A stretch of DNA of 64,000 nt, from positions 2,604,001 through 2,668,000 of the forward strand of contig OZ244212.1 of the NCBI GenBank assembly GCA_965216695.1. The letters run 5' to 3'. Source of the stretch: G965216695 sp965216695 (GTDB taxonomy: Bacteria > Pseudomonadota > Gammaproteobacteria > Pseudomonadales > Azotimanducaceae). The position numbers were made by a program, and so were the translations under genes. Under the pieces are notes generated by a model, which was not told where the DNA came from, did not search any database, and was given only the letters and a program-made list of their open reading frames with translations. Shown here in pieces: positions 52,306 through 60,728 of this stretch (its first letter is position 1; the number at the start of each line of letters is the position of its first letter).

Positions 52306-52584
52306 TCCTTAAGGGTGCGTACCCGAGAGCTGGACGCCACGAAAATTATCCGTTGGGACCTGCGTTGCGGCCGGCGAAAGGACCGAGAAAGGACAAAAAA
52401 GTGGCTTGATCTTGTCCGACTAGTGGATCATGATCCAAGGCAGGACGATCAGACCGGAGCTTCGAGGATGAGGCGCTTCAGGGGGGAATTCCGAACAATA
52501 ACGTCAGCATGTGGTGCCGTGCGGTCCGCTGTCGCGTTCGTGATCGCTCCTAACTGTTGCGGTCAAAGGTCGTAAGAACTTAGG
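52306..52584 (+). ncRNA. Possible GGA-rich (CsrB/RsmZ-like) RNA
   Basis: No credible gene. About nine GGA motifs lie between 52330 and 52490 (for example AAAGGA, CAGGACG, CCGGAGC, GAGGATG, GGGGGA), one next to the palindrome GGATCATGATCC. A strong intrinsic terminator follows at 52585. That combination is seen in CsrB/RsmZ-type RNAs that sequester CsrA. No promoter was recognised and the spacing of motifs is irregular, so the call is tentative. It could also be plain leader or trailer sequence. Confidence 0.25.
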
Positions 52585-52609
52585 CCCGCGCGTTACGTGC
52601 GGGTTTTTT
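52585..52609 (+). terminator. Intrinsic terminator
   Basis: CCCGC paired with GCGGG (with inner CG/CG pairs around TTA), followed by six T. It ends the 51487 gene transcript or a separate RNA encoded just before it. Confidence 0.8.
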
Positions 52610-52819
52610 GTTTGTGGTGTCGGAATTCGAACGTCGCCTTGGCCCGGGCTAAATCTTCGGTGATCCACCGTAGATTCCCAGGCCATCGATGTGCGGGAAC
52701 CTAATCGACGCGTAGTGTCCGTAAAACAGATCGCCAGAAACACAGCAGTACGTTTTTGAGCAATGATTTCGGAAGTAACGGAATCAACAGAAGTATCGGA
52801 AGTAACATTGGAGAAAACT

Positions 52820-54985
52820 ATGAATATAAGCAGATGGATACGGCGACCCATCGGGTTGCTTGCCGTGTCCGCGATGCTGGGCCTGTCGGCTCAGGGCGCG
52901 TGGGCGGAGCAGAATCCGCCGGGGTGTGATGCCAACTCGTTGCAACTGGCCATGACCCGGAGTGCGAATCAGGCCGTACCCGGCCAGATCGTAACGTTCG
53001 GTGTGTTTGTTAGCGTGCCGGAATTCGTTGGCCCTACGCCAGCGTGCGACACCGTGGATGTTGACGTTCAGGGTCGCTGCCCCGACGCGACAGGCAGTCC
53101 AGTGGATCCGCCGATTGTGCTGGCCACTGGCCAAAGCTATCCGGTAGGCACCGCGGACCTTTTTGTGGGCCAATTCGATTGTGTAATGCCTAACGTGTTG
53201 GTGCCCACGACAGTGATTGCGGAATCTACTGCGGATGGAACGCTACTCTCCGATCCGAACTCTGGGGCTGGCTTAGGCGTTAATTTCAACCGGCTCAATG
53301 AACTTGACGTCAATGTGCAACCCTGCGAGGTGCTCGTCGACAAGCAGGTGTCGTGTGACGGCGGTGTCACCTGGGTTGACGAGGCGTTGGTCGAGAACAA
53401 TGAGGACGGCACGGGTACGTGTTCGGCGCTGGACACCGATACGATCCTGGTTCGCTACGTTTCATCAAACCCGTCCGCGGCCTGTCCGCTGACCGGGTGT
53501 GTCCTGTCGGAGTCGAACGCGGAATTCGGCGTACCGCCGGGTCCGTTTGACCTCGCGCCGGGGGTTACAACTCCTCCGGTCCCTGCACCGAACACACCCA
53601 TATGTTCGGATGCATTCGGCGATCCCATGAACCCGAATGAGCCCAATACTGTCACGCTGACCTGTAACACCACGGGCGGACCAATCGAAGTGACGGATAC
53701 TGCGTCGTTCAGCTGTCTGAACGTCGACCTGCTGGTCGACCGGGCCGTTGACTGTGGTACGGGAGCGGTTGATCTAGAGCTAGTGCGTGCCAACGACGAT
53801 GGTACCAATGGCTGTACCGCACTCGATGGCGCCCCGGTCAATTGGCAGTATGCGGCTCAGAACGCGGGTACCGCGCCGCTCTATGCGTGTGAACTGGTGG
53901 ACGAGAATCCGACGGTAAGCGCGCCGATCGTTGTAGGAACCCTGGCCCCGGGTGATCTGGTTCCGGGCATTCCCGCGACGAACAATCCGGTGGCGTGCAG
54001 CGATGCGCTGGAAACGTCGGAAACGCCCGATTTAGGCCGCGTGAATCTTACGTGCTGTACTCAGGACGTGGGCGCGCTCGTGGATTGCAACGTGGCAGAC
54101 CGTGTTGCCGTGCATGACATTTCCACCGTCACCTGCGAGACACCAGCGGACTTGATGGCCGAGAAAATATGTATCGACACCGATGCAGACGGCATTGACG
54201 ACCGCGTGGACGTCATTGCTACGGCCGGTCCCGGTGACGTCGGTTTCACGAACTGCGTGGCTACCGACACGATCCATCTGGACGACCCGACCTGCCCGCC
54301 CGTAGGCCCCGGTACGAATATACCGTTGACGCCGCTGGGTGGTGTATCGCCGTTCGACCTTGCGCCAAATGCAAGCGAAACGCTGTTCGGCACGCTCCCG
54401 GCATTGACCGACAACGCATGCAACACCGCAGAAGTTTCCTGCGACTCTCCGGCCGGACCGGTCCAGGCGGTAGCCCCGCCGGTCGTCTGTATGGGCCGCG
54501 ACGAGGGTTGTCTGACAAGAACGCCGGGTTTCTGGGGTAACCGTCCGGACGTTACGTCCAACTACCTGGACATCGAAGTCTGTGGTAACACGCTGGACAA
54601 TGTGGGCGATGGGTCGACGAGTTCGGCAATCGAAGCGATCTGCTCGGTCGGTAAGGACCACAAGCAGTTCGACAGCCCGCAGGAAGCACAACTTGTGCGG
54701 CAGTGCACGGCGGCAGCTCTGAATCTTGCGGTGACGGAGGATGAAGGCGGATTCTGTGGCGATAGCATCGAGGGCTCGTTTGCGGCGTGCTGTGGTGCAG
54801 ATAGCACCTGCACCGGCGGAGTTGGCGGTCCTTCGGTCACTGAGTGCATATCGATCCTCGACGAGTTCAACAATCAGTTGGATACGCTGGATTCGGATGT
54901 GTTCTCAGGGTTGGGTCGCGCGGATTCGCGCAACTGCCGGGCTTCGCGTAACAACGGAGTTGTTGTACTGCCGGCCGCACCTTAG
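52820..54985 (+). CDS. Large cysteine-rich secreted protein
   Basis: A 721-residue exported protein with a signal peptide ending AQGAWA (residue 29). The mature part is acidic and full of cysteines, with repeated beta-rich units separated by cysteine pairs (for example VDKQVSCDGGVTWVDEAL, VDRAVDCGTGAVDLEL). Near residue 574 the motif CLTRTPGFWGNRPD matches the TPGFWxN-P motif of many secreted bacterial proteins. It looks like a disulfide-stabilised surface or extracellular protein, not an enzyme. ATG at 52820 has GGAG upstream. A hairpin and a strong terminator follow the stop. Confidence 0.7.
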   Translation: MNISRWIRRPIGLLAVSAMLGLSAQGAWAEQNPPGCDANSLQLAMTRSANQAVPGQIVTFGVFVSVPEFVGPTPACDTVDVDVQGRCPDATGSPVDPPIVLATGQSYPVGTADLFVGQFDCVMPNVLVPTTVIAESTADGTLLSDPNSGAGLGVNFNRLNELDVNVQPCEVLVDKQVSCDGGVTWVDEALVENNEDGTGTCSALDTDTILVRYVSSNPSAACPLTGCVLSESNAEFGVPPGPFDLAPGVTTPPVPAPNTPICSDAFGDPMNPNEPNTVTLTCNTTGGPIEVTDTASFSCLNVDLLVDRAVDCGTGAVDLELVRANDDGTNGCTALDGAPVNWQYAAQNAGTAPLYACELVDENPTVSAPIVVGTLAPGDLVPGIPATNNPVACSDALETSETPDLGRVNLTCCTQDVGALVDCNVADRVAVHDISTVTCETPADLMAEKICIDTDADGIDDRVDVIATAGPGDVGFTNCVATDTIHLDDPTCPPVGPGTNIPLTPLGGVSPFDLAPNASETLFGTLPALTDNACNTAEVSCDSPAGPVQAVAPPVVCMGRDEGCLTRTPGFWGNRPDVTSNYLDIEVCGNTLDNVGDGSTSSAIEAICSVGKDHKQFDSPQEAQLVRQCTAAALNLAVTEDEGGFCGDSIEGSFAACCGADSTCTGGVGGPSVTECISILDEFNNQLDTLDSDVFSGLGRADSRNCRASRNNGVVVLPAAP

Positions 54986-54996
54986 CGCCTGCCGAC

Positions 54997-55025
54997 GCGG
55001 TGATCGGTTTCTCCGATCACCGCGG
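54997..55025. other. Perfect 12-bp stem-loop
   Basis: CGCGGTGATCGG and CCGATCACCGCG around a 5-base loop, 12 bases after the stop of the secreted-protein gene. No T-run follows; the true terminator is at 55127. It may protect the mRNA 3' end. Confidence 0.7.
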
Positions 55026-55126
55026 ACGGCGTTCGTAAGGTTGCCGAGGGTTTTTGATCCAACGCCTAGCCCTACGGTGGCTGAGTAGTACAAGTCGATA
55101 AGAAGTAGAAGATTAGGAACAGAGAA

Positions 55127-55159
55127 AGGCGCGACCCTTCGGGATCGCGCCTTTTTTTT
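55127..55159 (+). terminator. Strong intrinsic terminator
   Basis: AGGCGCGA with CCC, loop TTC, GGG and TCGCGCCT, followed by eight T. It ends transcription of the cysteine-rich protein gene. On the minus strand the same hairpin has only a mixed T/C run. Confidence 0.9.
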
Positions 55160-55163
55160 GTTG

Positions 55164-55212
55164 CTCGCTCAGCGCACCCGTCAGGGTGTACGCCACAGCG
55201 TCGTTGAGCGAG
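55164..55212 (-). terminator. Inverted repeat after the minus-strand secreted-protein gene
   Basis: CTCGCTCA and TGAGCGAG enclose an inner CACCC/GGGTG hairpin. It lies just downstream of the stop of the gene at 55264-57918, where a terminator or mRNA-stabilising structure would be. No proper T-run is seen. Confidence 0.4.
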
Positions 55213-55263
55213 AGGCGGCGATTGGGCCGGCCTGTACTTACGCAGACCGACCCTCTTTGGCGC

Positions 55264-57918
55264 CTAAGGCGTCAGGCGTACTACGTACCCGTCGGAGCTG
55301 CCGAGGACCGAGTTGCTGAGCGTCTGTCCGCCGAAGTTGATGGCTTCGTAGAACGAGCCGGTGGCGACGACGTTGCCATTGCCCATCATGTCGATCCCGT
55401 AGCCGTAGTCGCTCCAAGCCACACCTGCCGGCATCGACCACAGGTGTGCGCCGGTTGGGCTAAACTTTGCGATGTACACATCGAGCGAGCCGTTGCCGAT
55501 GATGCTGCTGCCGTTCATGTTCATGAAACTGATGAACGTGCCGGTCACGGCGATGTTGCCGGAATTGTCCACCGCGATGTCGTGCACCGCGTCGCCCGAG
55601 GTGCCGCCTATTACGGTGCCGCGCTGGGCGGAACCGTTGGAGCTGAACTGCAGCAACGCTACGTCGCTGGACCCACGACTCGTGAGGCTCTTGTTGGCAA
55701 AAGCAATGGAACCGTAGAACTCGGCTCCGACCACTATGGATCCATCGGAACGCGCTGCTATAGCCTTACCCTTGTCCTGTGACCCGCCGCCAGCACGCTT
55801 GGCCCAGTTGGGTTGTCCGGTTTCCCAGAACTTGGCAACGAAGATGTCAGAGCTACCAGCGCTGGAGAGCGATTGGTTACCGATGGTCGCAGAGCCCTGG
55901 AAATGCCCCGACACCACTGGCGCGCCATTGGGATCGATCGCCACGCCGGTGGCTTCGTCGGTTGATGTACCGCCGAACGACACGGACGAGTTGTGGCCGC
56001 CACTTGAGCCGTACTTGGCGAGAAACCCGTCGCGGCTGCCACTTCGGCTGGTGAGATTCTGGCCGCCGAGATTGGCGGTACCCTGGATATAGCCGGCCAC
56101 CCACACGTTGCCGAGATCGTCTACGGCCAGATCGTGCGCGTATTCGGCACCGCTGGAACCGAATCGCTTGGCCCAGAGCAACTGGCCGTTGCTGGTGTAT
56201 TTCAACAGGAACATGTCGTATCCGCCGGCGCTGGTCAGTGCACCGCTGCCGAAATTGACCGTGCCCGCAAATCGTCCGGCCACGAATACCGAGCCGTTCG
56301 AATCGACGTCGATGCCGCCGGGCGTTACGTCAATGCTGCCGGACGACATCCAAGCCCTCGACCAGGCGTGTTGACCGTTCGCCGTGTATTTGACGATAGC
56401 GCCGCCGTTGCCAGTTGCACCGATCTTGCCGCCGCCGAAATCATTGACGCCGGTAGTGCGCGCCGCCACGAACGCATTGCCCGCGGCGTCGAAAACAGTC
56501 GTCATGCCGGCGGCCGTGTCGGACGTGCTCGAACCCCCGAACGACCGGGACCACACATGGTCTCCAGACGCTGTCGATGTGTTGATGTCCACGTTCAGGG
56601 TTACTGCAGACGACGAGCGCGCATTGTTGGCTGCGTCGTATGCGCGTGCGGTCCAGTTGTGCGCGCCGTTGGCGGAGCTGGTAACGCCCCACGCGTAACT
56701 GTACGGCGCGGTCGTGTCGGTAGCGCGGAGCGTCGAACCGTCGTAGAACTCGACTTTGGTGACGCCCACGTTGTCGCTGGCGCTGGCATTGATCGTCACG
56801 GTTTGCGCGGAGGTGTACGTGGAGCCGGAGCTCGGACTCGTTATCGACACGCTTGGCGCTGTGTTGTCGGTGGAACCACCGATGTTCACGTTCACGTTGA
56901 TTGTGTCGTTCGCCTGGTTGCCGGCGGCGTCGTAAGCGCGCGCGGTCCAGTTGTGGCTACCGTTGTCGCCACTGTCGACGCCCCACCCGAACGTGTACGG
57001 AGCGCTGTTGTCCCAGCCGCGGTACGTGCCGTTTTGATAGAAGTAGACGTAGGTAACGCCTACGTTGTCACTCGCGTTGGCGTTGACGGTCACCGTTTGC
57101 GCGCTCGTGATGGTACTTCCCGAATTGGGGTTTGTGATGTCGACGGTTGGCGCAGTGCTGTCGCCCCCGCCGCCGGATCCGCTGATATTGACCGTCAGCG
57201 AAACCGCCGAAGAGGTTTTCTGGTTGCCTGCGGCGTCGTACGCGCGTGCGGTCCAGCTGTGTGTGCCGTTAGTAGAGCTCGATACAGACCAGCCGTAGCT
57301 GTAGGGACTGGTGGAATCGCTACCCATGAACGTGCTGCCGCGGTAGAAGCGCACCTGCGTCACGCCCACGTTGTCGCTGGCGCTCGCGTTGATCGAAACC
57401 GTTTGCGCGGTGGTATACGTGGAACCGGAACTCGGGCTCGTGATCGAGACGCTGGGGGCGGTGGTGTCGCCGCCGGAGGACGCGTCGGTGGTGGCGCAGG
57501 CGATGTTCGAGAACGATGACGTCGAGCGCCGCTTGCCGGTTGCACGTACACGGTAGCAGTACTGCGTACCGGCAGATAGGCCGGAATCTGTGTGGAACGT
57601 CGTGTTTTTTCCGAGGCTCGTCAGCGTGCTGTACGTTGACGACGTACTGCGTTGAATCTCGTACCCGTTCTCGGACGTGTTGGGGTCGGTCCATTGGAGC
57701 CGGATGCCGCTGCTCGATGCGGGCGTTGCGGTCAGAATAGGCGCCACCAGCGGCGATGTGCTGCCGCCGCCGCCTTTGCCGTCGGGTTTTGCGGCCAACG
57801 CCGTTTGCGCACCCAGAAGGCACAGGGCGATCGTCGCGGCGGCCAGCCGCAAACCGGATCGCGCTACGTTGTGGTGGGCGCGTGACGTTGTCGGGCGCGG
57901 TGGCAGAAAAGTTGACAT
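55264..57918 (-). CDS. Multidomain secreted protein: FnIII, three Ig-like and SBBP repeats
   Basis: An 884-residue exported protein with a signal peptide ending near residue 42 (AQTALA). Residues 57-143 form a fibronectin type III domain (IRLQWTDPNTSENGYEIQRS). Three near-identical bacterial Ig-like units follow at about 152-246, 256-346 and 351-448, each with SITSPSSGSTYT-like and ASDNVGV blocks and ending in WTARAYDAAGN. The rest, residues 455-884, is an SBBP-type beta-propeller (GNVWVAGYIQGTANLGG, GAPVVSGHFQGSATIGN). It looks like an adhesin or a surface protein. The Ig repeats are also seen at DNA level. Confidence 0.85.
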   Translation of the reverse strand: MSTFLPPRPTTSRAHHNVARSGLRLAAATIALCLLGAQTALAAKPDGKGGGGSTSPLVAPILTATPASSSGIRLQWTDPNTSENGYEIQRSTSSTYSTLTSLGKNTTFHTDSGLSAGTQYCYRVRATGKRRSTSSFSNIACATTDASSGGDTTAPSVSITSPSSGSTYTTAQTVSINASASDNVGVTQVRFYRGSTFMGSDSTSPYSYGWSVSSSTNGTHSWTARAYDAAGNQKTSSAVSLTVNISGSGGGGDSTAPTVDITNPNSGSTITSAQTVTVNANASDNVGVTYVYFYQNGTYRGWDNSAPYTFGWGVDSGDNGSHNWTARAYDAAGNQANDTINVNVNIGGSTDNTAPSVSITSPSSGSTYTSAQTVTINASASDNVGVTKVEFYDGSTLRATDTTAPYSYAWGVTSSANGAHNWTARAYDAANNARSSSAVTLNVDINTSTASGDHVWSRSFGGSSTSDTAAGMTTVFDAAGNAFVAARTTGVNDFGGGKIGATGNGGAIVKYTANGQHAWSRAWMSSGSIDVTPGGIDVDSNGSVFVAGRFAGTVNFGSGALTSAGGYDMFLLKYTSNGQLLWAKRFGSSGAEYAHDLAVDDLGNVWVAGYIQGTANLGGQNLTSRSGSRDGFLAKYGSSGGHNSSVSFGGTSTDEATGVAIDPNGAPVVSGHFQGSATIGNQSLSSAGSSDIFVAKFWETGQPNWAKRAGGGSQDKGKAIAARSDGSIVVGAEFYGSIAFANKSLTSRGSSDVALLQFSSNGSAQRGTVIGGTSGDAVHDIAVDNSGNIAVTGTFISFMNMNGSSIIGNGSLDVYIAKFSPTGAHLWSMPAGVAWSDYGYGIDMMGNGNVVATGSFYEAINFGGQTLSNSVLGSSDGYVVRLTP

Positions 57919-58667
57919 GAATTACCTCGGTTCATCGTCAGCTGCTCGCGGGGGATTCCAGGGAAGTGCGCGTTGCGGCGAAGCAGATGAACGCTTGCCG
58001 CCATAGAGACCGCACTCGCGATGAGTGCGCTGTCCCGCACGGTTCCCGAATCCAATTTCGTCCCTCTCACGAACGCCGGTCGAATGACACCCGGGATCGT
58101 TTGCGTCGTGTTCAACGATCCTGGCGCCGGTATTCCCGACCGGTTATTTCTTTTGCACTGCAATCCAGGCAGTGCGGCTCTCTCCCATTCCGATCCGAGT
58201 GCTCTGGTTAGATGCACTCGTTCGGCAAGCACCGTCGTGCTCTTTTTATTGCGGAGCTACTGCTCGCCGCCGTAACGTACTGCAGCGCAAATTTGCGCCG
58301 CAAATCGAATGATCAGAACCGATACACATGTCGCATTGCGTGTGCAGACCAGGCCTGATTTGCGTTTGAATGGGCTGTATTACTGACATCTTGCCGCTGC
58401 GACCCGTCAGCGTTCTTGGATGCGGACTTGGTGGTGGTCACAGAGGGCTGCGGGGGCGCACAATGGCGATCGCAGACGCATTCGTCAACAATCTGAGGCA
58501 TTGTCGACGAAGTATTTTTCGTGTGTGTTACGTTTGCGATTCGACCCTGCCGCACGGTCGTTCAAACCCGTCAATATATTGGCGCTTACCGCGTCCAGTC
58601 GCAAGGTCAATTGTCAAAAATTGGCGGGCGCGTTCGAGGGCCAAGCGTCGTTACTGCTCGATCCGCG
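57919..58667. other. Long intergenic region, no supported gene
   Basis: About 750 bases upstream of the secreted-protein gene and downstream of the VOC gene. Short frames exist in several phases but none is protein-like. I looked for a cyclic-di-GMP riboswitch in the leader on the minus strand and did not recognise one. It should contain the promoter of the minus-strand gene. Confidence 0.5.
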
Positions 58668-59033
58668 TCAGCCCGCGTAGCTCACCACCTCGAACTCGAT
58701 CCCGTCGCGGTCGTTGAAGTAGAACCGGCGGCCAGGCGCGTAGTCCTGATGGCTGTAGGGCTTGAGGCCGGCAGCTTTCACGCGCGCTTCCGTTGCATCC
58801 AGATCGGCCACCTGAACGCCGATGTGGTTCAGGCCGTCGTAACTTCCGGCAGTGTCGTCGTAGGTGTACACAGCCAGGTACTGATCGTCGGTCCCCACAT
58901 GCACCGTTCGGCCGCCCATCTGCGACGGACCCTTCCACCGTACCTTCCAGCCGAACAGGTCGCACAGTATTGCAGCGGTGGCATCGGGGTCGCTCACGGT
59001 AACGTTCACGTGTTCGAGGCTGATCGTGCTCAT
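58668..59033 (-). CDS. VOC-family protein under SoxR control
   Basis: A 121-residue single-unit VOC (glyoxalase/bleomycin-resistance) protein: SLEHVNVTVSDPDATAAILCDLFGWKVRW at the start, YDGLNHIGVQVADLDATEARVKAAG near residue 60 and FYFNDRDGIEFEVVSY at the end. Metal ligand positions (H8, H66, E116) are present. Its promoter overlaps a SoxR box, with the 19-base spacer typical of SoxR-activated genes. That points to a role against redox-cycling compounds, perhaps by modifying or binding them. ATG at 59033 is chosen as it fits the family start. Confidence 0.82.
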   Translation of the reverse strand: MSTISLEHVNVTVSDPDATAAILCDLFGWKVRWKGPSQMGGRTVHVGTDDQYLAVYTYDDTAGSYDGLNHIGVQVADLDATEARVKAAGLKPYSHQDYAPGRRFYFNDRDGIEFEVVSYAG

Positions 59034-59068
59034 GGTTGTCTCCGGTTGTCTCGTCATTTGATCTGGCA

Positions 59069-59099
59069 ACCATAAAACCTCAAGCTTACTTAAGGTCAA
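59069..59099 (-). promoter_or_regulatory. SoxR-type promoter with SoxR box
   Basis: On the minus strand: -35 TTGACC, a 19-base spacer, -10 TATGGT. The box CCTCAAGCTTACTTAAGG (plus strand, 59078-59095) fills the spacer and is close to the canonical SoxR site CCTCAAGTTAACTTGAGG. Over-long spacing plus this box is the hallmark of SoxR-activated promoters. It drives the VOC gene; divergent soxR starts 22 bases away. Confidence 0.88.
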
Positions 59100-59116
59100 T
59101 ATCTAATGGACAACCG

Positions 59117-59590
59117 ATGGACAAGCACGACTTCCTGAGCATTGGCCAGATTGCGGAACGCACCGGCCTCAGCGTTTCTGCGATCCGGTTCTACGAATCC
59201 CGGGGGCTCGTAACGCCCGATCGAAATCCGGGCGGGCAGCGTCGTTTTCGCCGTGCGGACATCCGGCGCCTGTCGTTCGTGCTGATCGCGCAACAGCTGG
59301 GCTTCTCGCTGTCGGAAATTCGCGAACGGTTGTCTGCACTGCCTGCCGGACGCGCACCGAGCAAGCGGGACTGGGCCCGCATCAGTCGATCGTTTCGCGA
59401 CGTACTGCAGCAGCGGATCGACCTGATGGTGAACATGCGCGATCGCCTGGACGGATGCATTGGCTGCGGTTGCCTGTCGCTCGACAACTGCGCACTGTAT
59501 AACCCTCAGGACGGCGCGCGGCACTTCGGTGCGGGACCGCGCTACATTCTGGGAGATGCGCCCGTGACCAAAACCGATGGGGATACGTGA
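59117..59590 (+). CDS. soxR: Redox-sensing MerR-family activator SoxR
   Basis: A 157-residue regulator. The MerR winged helix is LSIGQIAERTGLSVSAIRFYESRGLV near residue 7 with RNPGGQRRFRRADIRRL after it. The 2Fe-2S site CIGCGCLSLDNC lies near residue 115 and is complete. SoxR is turned on by oxidation of its cluster by redox-cycling compounds. The ATG at 59117 gives the standard N-terminus. It is divergent from the VOC gene and shares the SoxR box with it. The metE-like gene follows after one base. It is unrelated to the sulfur-oxidation sox genes despite the name. Confidence 0.94.
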   Translation: MDKHDFLSIGQIAERTGLSVSAIRFYESRGLVTPDRNPGGQRRFRRADIRRLSFVLIAQQLGFSLSEIRERLSALPAGRAPSKRDWARISRSFRDVLQQRIDLMVNMRDRLDGCIGCGCLSLDNCALYNPQDGARHFGAGPRYILGDAPVTKTDGDT

Positions 59591-59591
59591 C

Positions 59592-60629
59592 ATGACCGAT
59601 GCGCCGTTGCTGACCACCTGTCTGGTAGGCAGCTATTCACAACCCGACTGGCTGATCGACAAAACCCGGTTGGGTCAGCGGTTACCGCCGCGCGTGCTGT
59701 TGGATACGTTGTGGCGGGTTGCGCCGGAGCACCTGGAAGAGGCCCAGCGGGACGCCACGCGGATTGCGCTGGCCGACCAGGAACGCGCCGGGGTCGACAT
59801 CGTTACCGACGGTGAGACGCGACGCGAGAGCTACTCCAACCGGTTTGCCAACGCGTTATCCGGTGTAAATCTCGACAATCCGGGCGAGGCCATTGATCGA
59901 ACCGGCAAAGCAGTGCCCGTGCCGCGTATCACGGGCCCCATTCAGCGTGAGCGCGACGTGGAAGCGCCGTTTGTGGCCTTCCTGCGTGCACAGACGGACA
60001 AACCCATCAAGGTAACGCTCCCCGGTCCGTTCACAATGACCCAGCAGGCGCACAACGATTACTACGCCGAGGAGGCCGATCTGGCCATGGCGTTTGCGGA
60101 AGCCGTGAACGCTGAAGTCCGCGCGTTGTTCGCAGCCGGTGTTCACACGGTGCAGCTCGACGAACCCTACGTGCAGGCGCGGCCCGAGGCGGCCAGAGAG
60201 TACGCGGTACCGGCGATCGACAAAGCGCTGCAGGGAGCCGCCGGGGTCACGGCGTTGCACGTGTGCTTCGGCTACGGCAAGCATGTGGCCGACAAGCCGC
60301 CGGGGTATGCGTTCCTGGACGAATTGGACGCCTGCGCCGCGGACGAGATCTCCATTGAGTGCGCACAGCCCAGACTGAAGCTGGACCTGGTGGCGGGGCT
60401 GCCCTCAAAGCGTATTCACGTGGGCGTTCTGGATCTGCGCGACACCAATGTGGAGACCGTCGACACCGTGGCCGAACGGATTCGCGCGGGGCTTGCGCAC
60501 CTGCCGCCGGAGCGCATGGTGGTTGCGCCGGATTGCGGCATGAAGTATCTGGAGCGCGACGTTGCGTACGGCAAGCTCTGCGCGATGGTTGCGGCGCGGG
60601 ACCGCGTTGTTGCCGAGCTGCGTGCGTAG
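59592..60629 (+). CDS. MetE C-terminal-like methyltransferase
   Basis: A 345-residue TIM-barrel protein like the C-terminal catalytic half of cobalamin-independent methionine synthase. LLTTCLVGSYSQPDWLI near residue 5 opens the fold, QLDEPYVQARPEAA near residue 186 holds the acidic zinc-loop region, and APDCGMKYLERDVAYGKL near residue 314 carries the zinc-binding cysteine. The N-terminal half of MetE is missing, as in archaeal MetE-like and related alkylcobalamin/thiol methyltransferases. Its substrates are unknown. One base after soxR, probably co-transcribed with it. Confidence 0.82.
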   Translation: MTDAPLLTTCLVGSYSQPDWLIDKTRLGQRLPPRVLLDTLWRVAPEHLEEAQRDATRIALADQERAGVDIVTDGETRRESYSNRFANALSGVNLDNPGEAIDRTGKAVPVPRITGPIQRERDVEAPFVAFLRAQTDKPIKVTLPGPFTMTQQAHNDYYAEEADLAMAFAEAVNAEVRALFAAGVHTVQLDEPYVQARPEAAREYAVPAIDKALQGAAGVTALHVCFGYGKHVADKPPGYAFLDELDACAADEISIECAQPRLKLDLVAGLPSKRIHVGVLDLRDTNVETVDTVAERIRAGLAHLPPERMVVAPDCGMKYLERDVAYGKLCAMVAARDRVVAELRA

Positions 60630-60728
60630 GCAGGCTCGCGGTGGCGTGATGTTCGACGATCCACAGGTGCAGTGAAACTTTGACGCATTCCGGCGTCTCA
60701 ATCATGAGACGTGTTGAGGAATCGAGCC

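Noticed and set aside
52315..52575. 86-codon frame between the DsbA-like gene and the terminator
   Set aside because: No ribosome site, no domain likeness and unusual composition; the stretch is better explained as untranslated RNA.
56134..57519. 461-codon frame opposite the Ig-like/SBBP protein
   Set aside because: Antisense to a protein with signal peptide and repeated domains; the repeats on the coding strand explain the long frame.
57919..58110. Possible cyclic-di-GMP riboswitch in the leader of the secreted protein
   Set aside because: Looked for because such proteins often have one; the conserved core blocks were not recognised on the minus strand.
59117..59590. SoxR as a regulator of the thiosulfate sox genes
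   Set aside because: Its CIGCGCLSLDNC iron-sulfur site and its SoxR box make it the MerR-type superoxide/redox sensor; the shared name with sulfur-oxidation SoxR (ArsR family) is coincidental.
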